64,000 bases of DNA from Rhyacichthys aspro (taxonomy: Eukaryota; Chordata; Actinopteri; Gobiiformes; Rhyacichthyidae), in contig CM072155.1 in NCBI GenBank assembly GCA_036850595.1, forward strand, positions 11,224,256 through 11,288,255, written 5' to 3'. The notes beneath the pieces are model-generated. The model was not told the DNA's origin. It did no database searches and saw only the letters and a list, made by a program, of their open reading frames with translations. The position numbers were made by a program, and so were the translations under genes. Position 1 is the stretch's first letter, and each line of letters begins with the position of its first letter. This document shows, piece after piece, positions 36,021 to 49,201 of this stretch.

Positions 36021-39000
36021 TCTTTAATATCTAGAAAATGATTGACTTGACATTTGAATCTATGCGACTTGAGCCCGAAGTTTGTGTTGCAAGAAAAAGT
36101 CAGAGAGAAAATATAATAACTGTGCTAGACTAAACATGAAAAAAGATGTCGTTCATTGAGTCCAGTGATGGGTGATGCAGTTGTTATGGGTTTGAGTTTG
36201 AGATCACTGAAATCCATCTTGACCTACTGACATTAGAAGTTTGGACCAATGGTTGAGTAATACTGGCAGTTATGGGTGTGTTTTAGGTTTGACAATAAAG
36301 TGACTTGCTTGATTGGATAAAATGTCCTTGTTTTAGGCAGTTACTTGCAAAATCACCTTTGTTTTTAAAAGATTTCTGTAGAAGACCATCTTGCGAGTCA
36401 GGTTAACCTTTTTTTTTGGTTACACAAGTCTATTACATGGTACGTGGGACATTGCTTGAATGTAATGTAATAGGTTTTTCTACGATCAAAGAGCACAAAT
36501 GGCTAGAATATCAAATGTTTATAATTTACCCATGTAGAGACAGGGTTGCCTCGTCTGCAACTACTCCTATTTCCAACCCATCGTTATGAAACTCTTTCAT
36601 GTTAATGTATAAAAGCAAGTGTCTGTCTTTTGACCTTCAGATGTTAGGAGGTACTTGCCCTTGGTGTTTGTAGCTGGAGTGGTTCCCAAGCAGCGAGAAG
36701 CAATCATATGTCTGTTTGAAGTGGATGCGCAGGTGGATGGGGGCGTAAATGAGAAGGTTAATGAAAAGGCAGAGCTGCTGGCTGGAAGGATCTCCTCCAT
36801 TTCTCACCACATCTGCCTCAAAAACAGCAGCACTTCCTGGAGTTTGTTACATTTCTATATTTTTTTTTCCCCTTTCTGAACCAAGCATCGTGAAGCCAAG
36901 AGACATTATGATGGATGGATCCCCGTTCATCCCTCGTGGGCTTCCAGCGATGAATGTGGCTGCTATCCAAGCCCTGCTCTACCCACTTCCAGCTTCTGTC
37001 TGTCTCCCTCTATCACACCGGAGAGATGAATAACCCCCCGCTCGATTAGCTCAACAAATACCTCACCTCAAATGACAAATCTGTCGTCCAAGTCACTTTT
37101 TTTTATTTTTCATTACCTCAGATCCTATTCGTCTGTGTCATCTCTGTTGAAAAAAATAACGACAACATCGAGACTGGACATGGTTATACCTCACTTGAGC
37201 GCTTTTATGTTTTGGTACAGGATTTTCATGCTAATTTGGTCAAAATAATATCCTGTCTTTGCCTGCCTTTGTCCCATTTATGTATAAAGGAGTAAGATAG
37301 TCAAAAAGGCGATCGAAGGTGAAGTTTGTATAGACTGTAAGGTAAACCTGAGCAGGGTCATCTTACATTCTTACATCGAGACCATTCTTAATTTGACATA
37401 TGATCCACTTTAAAGCGGGATTAAATTTATTAACAGAGACAACTATGTGTAAAATCACCAAAAGGACCCAAAATGTTGCAAAAAACATTCCCAAATACTA
37501 TAAAAATAGGAAACATGCCATCAAAAAGATTCAAGCAAAAATTCCTGCCAATAAACTCCCCCAAAGCAATGCTGTAGCTCTTGAAACAAAGCTTTCATAA
37601 TATATTAAGTATAAGATTATAATTCTTCTTTGAGTTTTAACAGAATGTCTAGGTCTAAGGCAAAGCAGCATTAAGTGAAAGGTCTAATTTTCACTAAGCA
37701 AAAAGCACAAATCTGCACCTAATTGCACATGGCCAATTTACAAAATCACACACATACATATACTCCCACACAAACATAGGACACTTATACATGCATTGTT
37801 TTGGATGGAATACATCATGCTCCTATGGCCACAAACAGTACTTTTTTAAGTTACAAAGAAGTTGAAATATCCTGCAAAGAAAAGGCACTATAAAAGGAGC
37901 ACTCTTCTTACTTATTATCTCCCTCCCTGTGTGTGTCATCCCACTAGACTCAAGTTCAATCCCGCTTCTTTTATGTATCAGGCGATGTATTTGCACAGCT
38001 CTTCCTCTTTTTAAAGTGCCAGTCAGCCGTAGCTTGCAGGTACAGGGAACGCTGGGATGTGTTATCTCTCCGAAACTTTTTCCTCTATCCAGTTTTATCT
38101 TTCCCGCCAGAGAGGAGTCCAGAAGGTGATAGGACTTTAAAGTAGTTCCGATTCATTGTGGCATATATCATCAAACCTGTGATGTCCCCAGTCTTTTTGT
38201 GATGAAGTCATGTTATTTTCGTGCGGATCACACCCACAAGTCATTTTTTAGTGTGGTTTATCAAGTCATACCCTGCTTTTAAGGCTTTGTGCTGTGCGAG
38301 GCCTGTCTTTGTGTGTCATTTTTGGAAGGTTTTTTTGATCTTATTGCGACCACCGTAATAAGTTGGCACTGCAGCTGTGATGGGGACAATAGCTCTTTCT
38401 TCATCGAAAAGAAATCATTTTGTCTCAATCCTTTGCTTTGTGGTTCATATTTGCCTGAAGATTCGCAACAACAGAACTGTACAGAAACAGCTAGAAGAGC
38501 CAATCAGACCATTTCTTGGATGTTTATGCAGTGTGTGCTGTGAGCAGGTTTACTTTAACAGATGTGTTTTCATAGATCATTGTATTCCCATTATGAAAAG
38601 CCTCTTGTTTTGAGGTAGGAGACTTTCCATCCCTGTGTGTCAATCCAATTCACAAACTATGTCCAGATGCCCTGTTTTTAGCCTATTCATTTCAGTTGGT
38701 ACAGTAAGAGACTGCTAGGAATCCATAAAAAAAAAGATTCTTTTCACTGGAGGTGTGAATAATATGAAATCTAAAAAAAAAAAAAAAAAAAAGCCGGACA
38801 GCCAGACGTGGCATCAAGACCACAATCTGAAAAATATGGTTTCAAAAAGAAAGTCTGTGTAACTCTTTTGAATTGGTTGAACTATATTGATAAGCTCAGG
38901 ATCCAAGCATCATCGTAAATGTATGTATTTATTGCAATGGGCTGCAGTTACAGTTTTACATAGATTCTACATGCTACTTGGTTGTATTACTTGTTAGCTC

Positions 39001-39470
39001 ATAGCCATGTACTGTATGCACACTCAGATTCTACAGGGCCATCATTTATCTCAGAACAAATAAAAATTATTTGCCATTTCAAAGCTTATTTACTGCACAA
39101 AAATATGCGCATTTATGCTTTTAAATGTAGTGAGTAGGTGGGCCTTGTCAGTAGCCGTAATGATTAGACCTGTCTACATGGGAATACTGCGTCCCAGATA
39201 GGTCAGAGGTCAGCCAAGTAGCAGAGGTCACACAGGAGTGCTCCTGGCCTGCTGTGACTCCAGTCTTCCACATTAGATATTCATTGAAATTGCATACAAA
39301 CATGTTTTTGATTTTGTTTCCTTGTGATATGCAATCTGTGTTGTGACAGAAGTCTTTACATCGAAGGCGTTTGTATGCATCAAACGCACATGCGCACCTC
39401 TTTTGTGCCCCGGAGCCCCCTGTAGAGAAAATGTCTGTGTGTGACTGACAGTTCAAGTCATTTCATTGAA
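36021..39470 (+). other. Putative intron 1 sequence, mostly AT-rich
   Basis: Mostly unique AT-rich DNA. A GC-richer part at 36640-37040 has overlapping frames but no paired splice sites. A run of 20 A lies at 38773-38792. No gene, RNA or element ends recognised. Confidence 0.4.
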
Positions 39471-39850
39471 GAGACAGCATGGGTTTGATTGGCCCGCCTG
39501 CTGCAGTGATGGCTTCTGGATGCTGAGAGCTGTAGGCATATGCGTGGCCCAGCGGGAGCCCTGACAACATGAGAAATGGTCCCGCGCTGCAGTCGGCACC
39601 AAAACCTCACCACTTAGCCTTTTGAATCCCCCGGGCGCTAAAGGCTAAACACGCAGGCTGCTAAGGGAAACTGCGGCACATCCTCTCAAAGAACAGCGTG
39701 TTTGTTTGTCTAAGCTCAGAAATTCCAGCTGGCTTTCAACTGAAGTGGATGATTCGTCCTCCACTTGATGCTCTTACCTTGACTTGATCGAAGCAAAGAA
39801 AAAGGCTTTTAAAAGTGCCACAGTGAAGAAAGTAACCGATCGAAACATAA
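39471..39850. promoter_or_regulatory. Candidate intronic regulatory element
   Basis: A GC- and CpG-enriched unique block (densest at 39540-39680) in an AT-rich intron, with CCCGCGCTGCAG near 39582 and CCCCCGGGCGCTAAA near 39629. Noncoding in all frames. Compositional inference only. Confidence 0.3.
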
Positions 39851-41460
39851 GGAGAAAACGTATCTTTCCACCGGTTCTCTGAAGTTTTACTCAACAAACA
39901 TTAGGTCCGGTTTTTCAAGTGTTTTTGTACAAGGTAGTAGTAATAAGCGATGTTCTGTCAGATGACTCTTGACTTCAACAGAGGATTATTTGTTTTTTGC
40001 TCTTCATCTGGAAACAGTTTAGTTTACTTTTTCATATTTCAATGCAATTTAGGGTAAAGGAAGGAACAGAAACTCATACTGCAGTTTAATATGGAATTGT
40101 CAAAAGAGATCAAATCAGTACAAATCTCAGATACTGTTGAGTGTGTGTACTGTTATCTGGACGAGCTCAAAAAGAATATTTCCAAACACTAAAGGAAGTT
40201 TCCACTTAGATGATGTGCTGTAAAGACGTTATTAAGAAGAAGCAGTCATTTTGAGTGTTTTTCATCCTGTTTTTTCCAGCAGAGGGATATATTCTCAGAT
40301 GGGGGAAGGAATATATATCCATCAAAGACTTAATAACCAAAATACCAAAATGAATGGCAAAATATATTGATTTTAGAGTCGATTCTGTGAGGCCGATCCC
40401 CAAGCGTCAATATGAAGTACTCCATGATTCGTTGCGTATAATGTAGCGCGTTTTCTGTGGAAATGCTGCTAAGTGTTAACAAAGGACACAGTCATTCAGA
40501 TAACGGACGCCTCCACTCGTGGTTAGCCATTGTTCATCTAACCTTCACCAAATGAATAGTACACATGGCCTAGGTCTGTTCCATTCAATAATAATACATT
40601 TGTATAGTGGTATATATAAAATACAGAGTTTAATCACTCTTAATGTCACAAATCTGTAAAGAACAAAATATATCAAAAGTACTGACAGGGTTTTAAGAGT
40701 CAGAAATGCTGTTAAATGCTGTTTAAAGTTTGTTTACATGCTGTAGAGTGTGTAAACAGCTGTTTTAAAATGACAAGGTTTGATCTCATGAATATGAATG
40801 CTACAAGATCTTAGCACTTTTTAGGGGGATGGACTTTTATGAAATGAAAAATAGCAACGATTGCAATTAGATTTGGTGAATTTACAGTATAGATTTTCTC
40901 TGAGTGCACACAGGTTGAGCACCACAACACAAATAAGCATAAATCAATTCACGAAATGCAATCATAAAAACATATGGTTTGCATTTTCGGTCCACACAGG
41001 CGAGGATGCAATTACCAATACATCTAGTAAGCATTTTCAGAGAATAGCAACACGCACAAGGACACCAACACTTTAAAATAAATCAAATAAAACCCCCAAC
41101 ACAAATATGCAAATTCCACTGAGACTTTCAAACACCCACATGCACTTAAATGGAATCAGACATATAAATGTTGAGTGTAATCCTGTGATATGAATATGCA
41201 TTAAGTTGCAAAACTGAGGCAGTGGGCGATTGGATAAACATAATTGTATATAAAACATTAATATATATATATGTGTGTGTAGCATTTACAGTGAATACAT
41301 CTTGGTTAATCTAAGGCTGTTGTTTAACTCAGATGTACTTCTCTGATATACTTCACAGCAAAATGTCTTGTTTTCTGCTGTTCATGTGTATTGGTTTGCA
41401 TCTGTCACAAGAAATTGGCACACACACTTCTTTCCATCAGTGAGATGTTTGGGAGCGAGC
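39851..41460 (+). other. Putative intron 1 sequence, AT-rich
   Basis: AT-rich unique DNA ending with a short (TA)n(TG)n repeat at about 41262-41279. No exon recognised. Confidence 0.42.
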
Positions 41461-42560
41461 CTGACTGGGAATGATCAGCTCTAATGATTTTATGAGAGTC
41501 TACATGATTAATGTTGGCACAGCAAACACACAAACCTCCATTTCTCCATCTCCCCTTCTTCTTCGCCTCCAGCCCCCTCCTGCACTGCCCCTGCCTCCCC
41601 CCAGCTGCAGTGGGACTATCCAGTCTCGGTGTGTGCAGATTTCAGAGCTGCTAGCTGCTGTTCGCCACATTAACGTGTGACAATGGGTCTCTTTGAAGTG
41701 GGTTATTGTAGCGCGGCTCACAGCCCAGCGCACTGCCAGCTCACTGTGAGACGGGGCCAGCGCAGAGCTCAGGCAGAGACAGAAGCTAACGACATGCTCA
41801 TACACGCCCGCGCAGACAAAATACCAGGGTCAACACAATGGCTTTTACACCCACATTCTCTAAATAAGCTTTATATAAGCACTTCCACGGCAGACAAAAG
41901 CCACACTCCTCCAACAAGTCTATGCATTTGCCTCGGCGCACAATACAACGCCAAATAGGAACAGCATCTTCGCATCACTTCATCAACAATCCAGCTATCT
42001 ATCATTCCTCGCTCCTCTTTCTCCCCACTGTTCGCTCTGCAGGCCCAGTCCAATCTGAAAGCTTAGTTAAGCTCCGCTCTCTCGGCTTATCTCCAAAAGC
42101 TGCCTCTTTCATTTGAGTAAATGCCTTCATTCCTAGCTTCTCCATGAGGGAGCTGATAAGGGATGTCTTTTATCCACAGAAGATGGGCTTTTTTCCTTGC
42201 GGCCCTCTGTTGGTGCTATGTGTATTTATATTTCTACACTACATATGCAAAATATATAGGAGATTATACTTGGGTGTGCTTTGTGCTAATAATATGTCGA
42301 GGACAGAGGATGATTATATGATGGGAACGGGCATGTTTATAATTCTCGTCCCATGCTGGTTATCATTCAAATGCGACATTTCTGTGATTGCTCATAATCA
42401 CAGGACGCCGCTCCAACCTTCCAGGTGCCTGTCTGATAGGCAGTGATTAAGTAGTACAGGCTAATCATCGGAGTGCATATGTGTGTATTTGTATGTGCAG
42501 TGGAGAAAACGTCTGAATTGATTGGAGGCTGCAGAGTGGATTTGTTGCCAGGCATGGAGA
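41461..42560. promoter_or_regulatory. Candidate intronic regulatory cluster
   Basis: Two GC-richer blocks. 41520-41800 is pyrimidine-rich then CpG-bearing. 42130-42470 is compact, with GGGAGCTGATAAGGG (GATA core at 42151) and repeated GATTAT/TAATCA motifs. A pyrimidine tract plus CTGCAG at 42009-42042 resembles an acceptor, but no donor follows before a stop codon. Confidence 0.3.
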
Positions 42561-43690
42561 GATTAGTTTTGTCTGAGCCCTCGCCAAATGCTACTTCTTA
42601 TTCTATCCCTCCTTTTACAAAACAAATATATTGATTGGCTTTTGATTCCACAAAAGTCTAAGTGGTATTCAACATGTTTTGTTAACAATAAAATGGCTGT
42701 AAGTCATCAGGCTTGCTCTGTTATAGTCATGATTATTATACTTTCCATTCTTATTACATGTTTTTTCAGCTCACAGCACATGCACAGCAACTCTGAGTCA
42801 TTCTCAAGGTGCAATAGACTAACATTACACCATTTTACCCATACTAACTCTGATGGGTCCATGTGGCATTGTATGACTCCTGATTGGCACAGAGTTGGGA
42901 AAGGGGATAGGAGACTGCATGTTGCTTCATGCCATTCTACATTATATATATATCTTATATATTCTATACAGAATCATCTGTGAAAAAGACTTTAAAACGT
43001 GATCTAGACTATCTTGATTATCAAGGATTTTAATAGTTGAGAATATTTAGTCTCTAACGGGAGCCTTGGCCAGTCACATGCTTGCTCCCAGAAAAAGGAG
43101 TGCTCCCATTGTCAATAAGGAAGTAAAAGCTACTGAAAAAACTGAGAAAGTGTATATTCAGCGCTAGATACATCTTTTACAGAGCTAAACAGCACAAAAA
43201 AGAAAAATATCAACAGAGAAAATGGAGGCGACAGACAACAGGGATAAAAGTAAGAATAATTCAATCTTCAATCACTTTAGTTTGATGCTAAAGTCAAAGC
43301 TAAAAGTTTATGATAAGCTCTAAACTTCAGTTTGGTGTAATGTATTTGTATTTTGTGGAGGAAAATTTGGTCTGATTTAAGAATAAGCAGGAGAGGTCCC
43401 TCTGCTGCTGTTGGGGGCAAGTGGAGTCTGAGACAGTGATGGATAAAAGAAAATCCGGTAGTGCCACTTTAAATATGTATGTCTCTGTAATGACAAATTG
43501 ATTCATAAATAAACATTGATTTTAATTGTATCATTGGTTTCAAAGATTGGCTTGGTGTTGAGAACATTTCCTGAGCATATGGTTTATCTTTTCATATCTT
43601 AAGATACATTTGCATCTTCCTACAGCGTTGAATATTTGCTCCCTTATAGACTCTGCATTTCTTCTTAGATCTACATTTACCCCCTCTTCC
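42561..43690 (+). other. Putative intron 1 sequence, AT-rich
   Basis: AT-rich. The open stretch at 42588-42983 reflects low stop density and has no splice sites. 43050-43460 may contain an old dispersed repeat without clear ends. Confidence 0.38.
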
Positions 43691-44120
43691 ACTCTATTTC
43701 CCCTTTAGCGCAAACGATACACGGTCGTCACCTCTCGGGGGACATATGAATAAAAATTGTACAGCTATTGCATTCATTGTAAGAGGAATAGTCTTCATTG
43801 GTCCCTGCGGAGCCCCAACCTCATTGACTCCGGGTTTGTTTGCTCGAGGCCAACTATTGTGTAGAGGCTGATCCACAGGCGCACAGTCAAGAAAATGATG
43901 CATTAGCAGCTCTGCATCTATTACCACAGCTCGCTTTGGTGAGAGCCAGACACCACTTTGCAGGGATTTATCAAGCTGCTTACTAAAGAGTGGTGATTGA
44001 ATTCATTTGCTTACTAATGAGCGGGGATTGTGAATTGTACACTTCCCCCATCCTCACACGCACCTGTTAAAACCGTTTGCTCATTACGCCATTAACATCT
44101 ACTGTTTATTCTCGATTACA
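43691..44120. promoter_or_regulatory. Candidate intronic regulatory element
   Basis: A unique block with raised GC and scattered CpG (43705-43870), followed by symmetrical CTTACTAAAGAGTGG / CTTACTAATGAGCGG near-repeats at about 43979 and 44010. No coding frame. It looks like a conserved non-coding element in texture, untested. Confidence 0.3.
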
Positions 44121-46490
44121 ATCAAAGCCCTGGCTGTCATCTCATCAGCCACCTTTGTCCTGTTTTGCATCAGTTTCATAAGCTACAACTTCATATTTAA
44201 TTCATTTTTAGGCATTTTGTCTCATTTGAATCATGGGAAAGCAGGGCAGGCTGAGATGTAAGATAATCCAGAATGGGACTTGTGATATATTTGTGTAGTT
44301 TTTTACTGCGCTGGTACGGGGCACGGTCAGGTCTGTACGGATCACTTTGAGAAGGATTTCTATTGTCAAATTAGTTTTGAATTGCACTAATAATCATACT
44401 GTTGTGTACTGCTTTGGTAACCTCAAACAACGGGGAAATGTGGAGCTAAACAGTCTGCAGTCTGTTGAGGGGACAATAAATATCCCTAGCACAAGTGTGA
44501 ACTAAAAGGAAAAACATAAAACAATAATGTTTACTCAAATGGAGCTGTTCTTGTTCTTCTGATAGTCATATTTCAAGTAGAAACAATGCAGGAGCGTGTC
44601 TATGTTCCTTGAGCCTACCCCTACCCTAACTCAGCTCTATGTTCCCCCTGAAAAACTCTTAGAAATGTTGGAACATAGGGATGTCTTCAGTTTTAGATTT
44701 TAGATTAGGCGTCTTATGACATTGCATTGAACAAAAGCAGTACTTGAGACTTTAAGTGACATTTACTGAGTCCCTCAAATGAAGGAAATGGTTTAACTCT
44801 TAAAGGCTTTCTGAACTTTAAAGCATTTAAAGTTAAGGAAAGCTGACAATAAACAAGAAACTATCTTCTTTTACTACTGTTTTTTGCAGCAGCACACACT
44901 ATAACTTCAGCCTCTCGCACAGATATGAAATAAAGGCCCTTTTGTGATGTCTTTGTTTACACAGCAAAGGAAACATAAGCCTCTTTAAGAGTTTTTTGGA
45001 CCAAGGCGCGTGGTACCGACTCATCCAATACTGTACAACTTATTGGACATGGGTTACAACTTTTATCAGATTAAATATATTAGAGAAATGTTTGATACAA
45101 TGCTTTAACTCCCTGGCATTTTGTCTTCAGTAATAATGAGACAAATGGGGAAATTGAGTTATCCCGGGTTAATTTCTTTCTACAACAAAACCGTTTTTGA
45201 TTTATTTTGGAAAAAGAAGAACCTTTTGCAAACCACTCACGTGTAATCAAGTCTAATCAAAACAGCATCTGTCCCAGCGCCAGCTTTGTCTCTGTCAATC
45301 AACACCATTGATTTTATTAGAGGTAATTGTTCCATGTTTGATTTTCATGGCAACTTGATTAGGTTCATTCTCTGGAGTGCTGTTGTGCGGATTACAGTCT
45401 CCCGCTGTTGTTAAGACCAGATTCAGTTAAATCCTCTTTGTCTCTGAAGCAGACAGACTCAAGTGGGTTAACAGAGGCCCCACATGGTTAGATCCTACAT
45501 CTGATGGGTTTAAGTGTCTCAGCCAAAGGTCGTAACGAGGCGTTAAGTGGAGCAGTACAGTATGAGGCTGCTCCGTACTGTGGATGGACAGCTCAGCAAG
45601 GATTTGATGTCTCCAAAAAATACAGCCACATAAAATAATAATGCGCCGCTTGCCCTTGAATTATGCTACAGATGGCTTTTGAAAATATATTCACATGGTC
45701 TCTTTTGCATAAAACACTGAGATGAAACTGAAGTGTTTATTTAGTGAATCAGGTATGTTTCATGGTTTGCACATTTTTCAAAACAAGCCTGACTGTTCGG
45801 TTTCTGCCTAAACTTTAAATATTGCGAGGTGCCAAACAAATACAAATGTATTTAAAACAGAAAGTTCAATATGGATTTATTTTGAATGTCATGCTGCGTA
45901 TTTTTGTTTGCAGAAATATCACAAGCAATCAAACATTTTTTGATTGTCATTTATTGACACATGTGAAATGTTTGTTGAGCCATGTTCAAATATATGTATA
46001 CGTTTTATTTAGACACAATACACTTACCATATTTTCTAAGAAAGCTGACGTCTTTTAAACAATCTACTCCTGCAAATGTTTTATCATACAGTAATGGCTA
46101 ATTCAGTTTTTCAGTCTAATTCATTCTGCTGGGGGCAGTCTAGGGAAAAGAGGTCATCTTGAAAACTAATGCAAAGGGCTGGTTCAACTATGGATATTAG
46201 TTTGGAGAATCTGGTTGACACAGTGAAGCAACAGACACATAAAACAGGGCAGATGCTATACTGAACAACATGGACCATCCCTTGCATTGGGCGTCTGAAC
46301 AACAGAGAGCAGCCAGTGGATGTCTGAGATCAGTGAGATGCAGGACAATTAGTTTATGGAAGATGAAGCCTGAATCACTTCATTTAAAGAGACCTAACAA
46401 CTGAGTTTCCCCTTGAGGTGATTTGAATTGAGATTAAATTTGAATGGCAGCTTGGACAAAAAGCCAAGATCTACACAAATCCCTTTTTCC
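44121..46490 (+). other. Putative intron 1 sequence, mostly AT-rich
   Basis: Unique AT-rich DNA. A moderately GC-richer stretch (45260-45650) may be regulatory. No exon, RNA gene or element ends recognised. Confidence 0.4.
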
Positions 46491-46496
46491 TTTCAT

Positions 46497-47370
46497 TTAA
46501 TCTCGACGAGGATTATCCACAGATGTGAAGGTTTTGTTACGTACTGTGGCTGTAGTTAACTGCCATCTTGATAAGAATGATTCATTTCTCAGACCTGATG
46601 CAGTTTCCGTCAATAACAGTCTATGATGTAGCATTTGAACAATTGATTTTATTGGGCCTCTTCCGAGCATTTCCATTTTGGGCATGTTCTCTGAAGATAG
46701 GGCAGCGGGAGATTTGTTCGCAGCCAAAGCCGTGATACTCATGCTGCTTTGAGTAGTGGCACCATCACAGTCACGCTGCTCCAAAGGCAGCCGTCCAATG
46801 CTCACCAGACAGGGACAAAAGTCTGTTAAAGCACGAACAAAACTTAATCTACTGCGAGCTCCTCCACTGTATGGTCGATCCCGAATGACCCCACAGCTAA
46901 TTCGGTGTCTTTTCATCGCTCTGTCTCCGCCGACTATAAGTAGTAACGCTTTGACGCTTGAGGACACTTGAGCAGCGTTGAGTCAAGATGAATCTGTCGT
47001 CGAGATGTGCCAAGGTCTCTGCGGACGCACAGCTGAGGAGGAATAAAGAGAGGGTGGCTTATAGAGACGGGCCATTTGTAGCTGCTGTCTCCGAGATGTG
47101 CTTCCATTCCCGCTTTGCAACCAGGAGGGACAGCTCACTATATCACTCAGCCGTTTGTTATTTTGTCTGAAGCCGGAGTTGGCCGGAGGGGAGAAATGTC
47201 TGTCTCTCTTTCTCCGTCGCCTGAAGGTGAAAACCATGCATCATTTGGTGGAGAGCGGGCGCGACTGTTTGCTTTGGCGTGCATTCTTCAGAGGCGTGTG
47301 TTCATGCAGATGTCCACAGCGCGCGGGGCTTTTTCTATCAGGTGTCAGAGACAATTCTTCAGACTGAATT
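46497..47370. promoter_or_regulatory. CpG-enriched, stop-poor block
   Basis: About 870 bases with few stop codons on both strands and visibly raised CpG (46750-47340). The longest open stretch is on the minus strand (46497-46967), but it opens at a GTG and its first in-frame ATG is internal. A donor-like GTGAGC lies on the minus strand at 46800-46805. Without a recognisable domain I treat it as a CpG-rich regulatory or promoter-like block rather than a gene. Confidence 0.35.
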
Positions 47371-48458
47371 CCACTGAATCACTTTGGTTCACAAACAAAT
47401 TGAGGACGAGAGCAGTGGTGCCACAAATGTGTTTTATTCGCATTTCTGGCTTCCTACCTCCCTCCGTAGAGTGCAGACGTGTACATGTCTGAAATGTAAT
47501 TGAAAGAATTCAGTATGTGCACACTTTGGACAGAGTTACCACATCTCACGGTAAAATAGGGTCAGGGTTTAAACAAAAATGGAGTCTGTAACGTTTTTAA
47601 GTGTCTCCATTTTTGCCTTTTTATTTGACTGAGTGGTATGGACGTGATGGCTTAATAAGTAATGCATTTTCAAATTAGCGTGGCCTTTATTTGCTGCTCT
47701 GTGGTGACTGGAACTAATTAGCATTTATCCCTAAAGTTCAATTCAGATTAGCTTAATATTAAAAGGAAACACAAATGTTTTTTCTTGTTGCTATTGACCC
47801 GATGCTCACGTTAAACTTTTGCTGCATGTTATTGTCGTGCTCTTTATGGCCCACTTTTGTTTATTGCGGGTACGAGCAGTGGGTGATGAGTTTGCTATTC
47901 CCGGTGCTCCCCGGTGAATCGTAGTGATCCGTGTTTCTGGCGTTTCTGTGGAGGTTATTAAAAGCCAGGGGAAAGGTTACAGTAAATGCCACTCTGCTGA
48001 AGCGCTGCTCGAGCTCGGCAGGCCCGCGATGCATTCACTTTCTCGCCAACATTTTATATTATACCCATCGAGGAAACAGCTATATTCAGCACCGTATATT
48101 TTTAGTGACATGCTCTGAGTTGGTTCCTTCTTTCAATCCATTGTCGCGCTGTACACCAAATTTGATACTGAATCTCAAAACCACGATAACTTTTCCGTAT
48201 AGAAATCCTACAGGCCAGAGTGTAAGACAAGACAATGCAATATTACAAAAGGTGTGTGTGACTTTCAGCACTTTTAGTTTCTTCCTCACTTTACGTATGT
48301 AGGTGTATGTACTTTTATACTTCAAGGTATCATACATCAAGTAGTTAAACCATAAATGGAAGAAGCCTTGGGTAGACAGACATTAGCCTTTACAAAAAGC
48401 ATATTATCACACTTTCTTTCGATGTGACTCAGATTTTGTTAGCTGCAGAGGAATAAAA
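47371..48458 (+). other. Putative intron 1 sequence
   Basis: Unique, moderately AT-rich. A CpG-bearing patch lies at 47870-48035. No exon recognised. Confidence 0.4.
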
Positions 48459-48466
48459 CTTTACAG

Positions 48467-48838
48467 CAGTGGTGTCAAACTCAAAGTGGAGAGGGGCCAC
48501 AAAGTTAATAAGAATCCGCTCAAGGGCTGGAGATGGTGACATTTGGAAGCTTCATTTGAGTCTTTCCAAAGCTTTTATTAAATTTCATTTTCATTTGAGT
48601 CTTACAAAAGTTATCACATAAACAATAATTTCCTCCTTTCATGGTTTTTCACGGTTTCAAGTCGGATTTAAACAGGTTTTTGAATTTGAACAGATTTTGT
48701 TTATCTTTGTAGCAAAAATCAAATACATCTAAAACATGTTCAAATTCAATGAATAAAACCTAGTGCCAAAAATATCACCTTCTAAATGTATTAAAGGGCC
48801 AGATAAAACATTGCATAGGGCCACATTTGACATATGTG
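48467..48838 (+). mobile_element. Non-autonomous hAT-like element, copy 4 (372 bp)
   Basis: Starts CAGTGGTGTCAAACTCAAAG, identical to copy 3, and ends in a diverged TTTGACATATGTG. Flanking 8-mers CTTTACAG (48459-48466) and CTAAACAG (48839-48846) match at 6 of 8. The 21-bp array is reduced to about two diverged units (48656-48760). It lies within putative intron 1, about 270 bases upstream of the exon 2 acceptor. Confidence 0.82.
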
Positions 48839-49106
48839 CTAAACAGCATTGGATTGCATTTGTCTCTGCTCATTTTTATGGGAATTATGATGTCATTATT
48901 GACACTCAGACTTCTTTACACATAAGTTGTACCTTACGCACTTACTTCCTCCTTTTCTTCTTAATTACTCACTGACATTGACCATGTATCGACCTTCAAA
49001 ACAATGGTCAGTGTTACATTCGCGTGTCATTAACTCCTCCAGTCACCTGACAAACTGTTTCCTGTGATTGGGTTCCCACTTCCCTGTCTTTCTCTCTCTC
49101 CTCCAG

Positions 49107-49201
49107 GCTTCCTCACCCTCCTCTTCCTCCCTGTTTCCTTGTCAGCGCTCCCGGCAGACGCCCGGGCGCTCATCACAGGGGTCACGCACCTGTCGCCTGC
49201 T
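49107..49201 (+). CDS. Second coding segment: signal-peptide exon (3' limit uncertain)
   Basis: A strong pyrimidine tract (TCTTTCTCTCTCTCCTCCAG) ends in an acceptor at 49106. In phase 1, as the 34199 donor requires, the frame continues GC TTC CTC ACC. The joined N-terminus reads MLIGFLTLLFLPVSLSA, then LPADARALITG. A run of Leu/Phe/Val without charges followed by small residues is the profile of a cleaved signal peptide, with cleavage plausible after LSA or DARA. The frame meets TGA at 49214, so the exon must end earlier. Donor candidates are GTAAAC at 49202 (used here) or a weak GTCACG at 49181. Protein family not identified. Confidence 0.55.

Noticed and set aside
42009..42110. Exon starting after the pyrimidine tract and CTGCAG at 42042
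   Set aside because: The phase-compatible frame is polar rather than signal-like, reaches a stop at about 42115, and has no usable donor before it.
46497..46967. 156-codon minus-strand open stretch as a protein gene
   Set aside because: It opens at GTG, its first ATG is internal, and it shows no recognisable domain. High GC and CpG explain the lack of stops.
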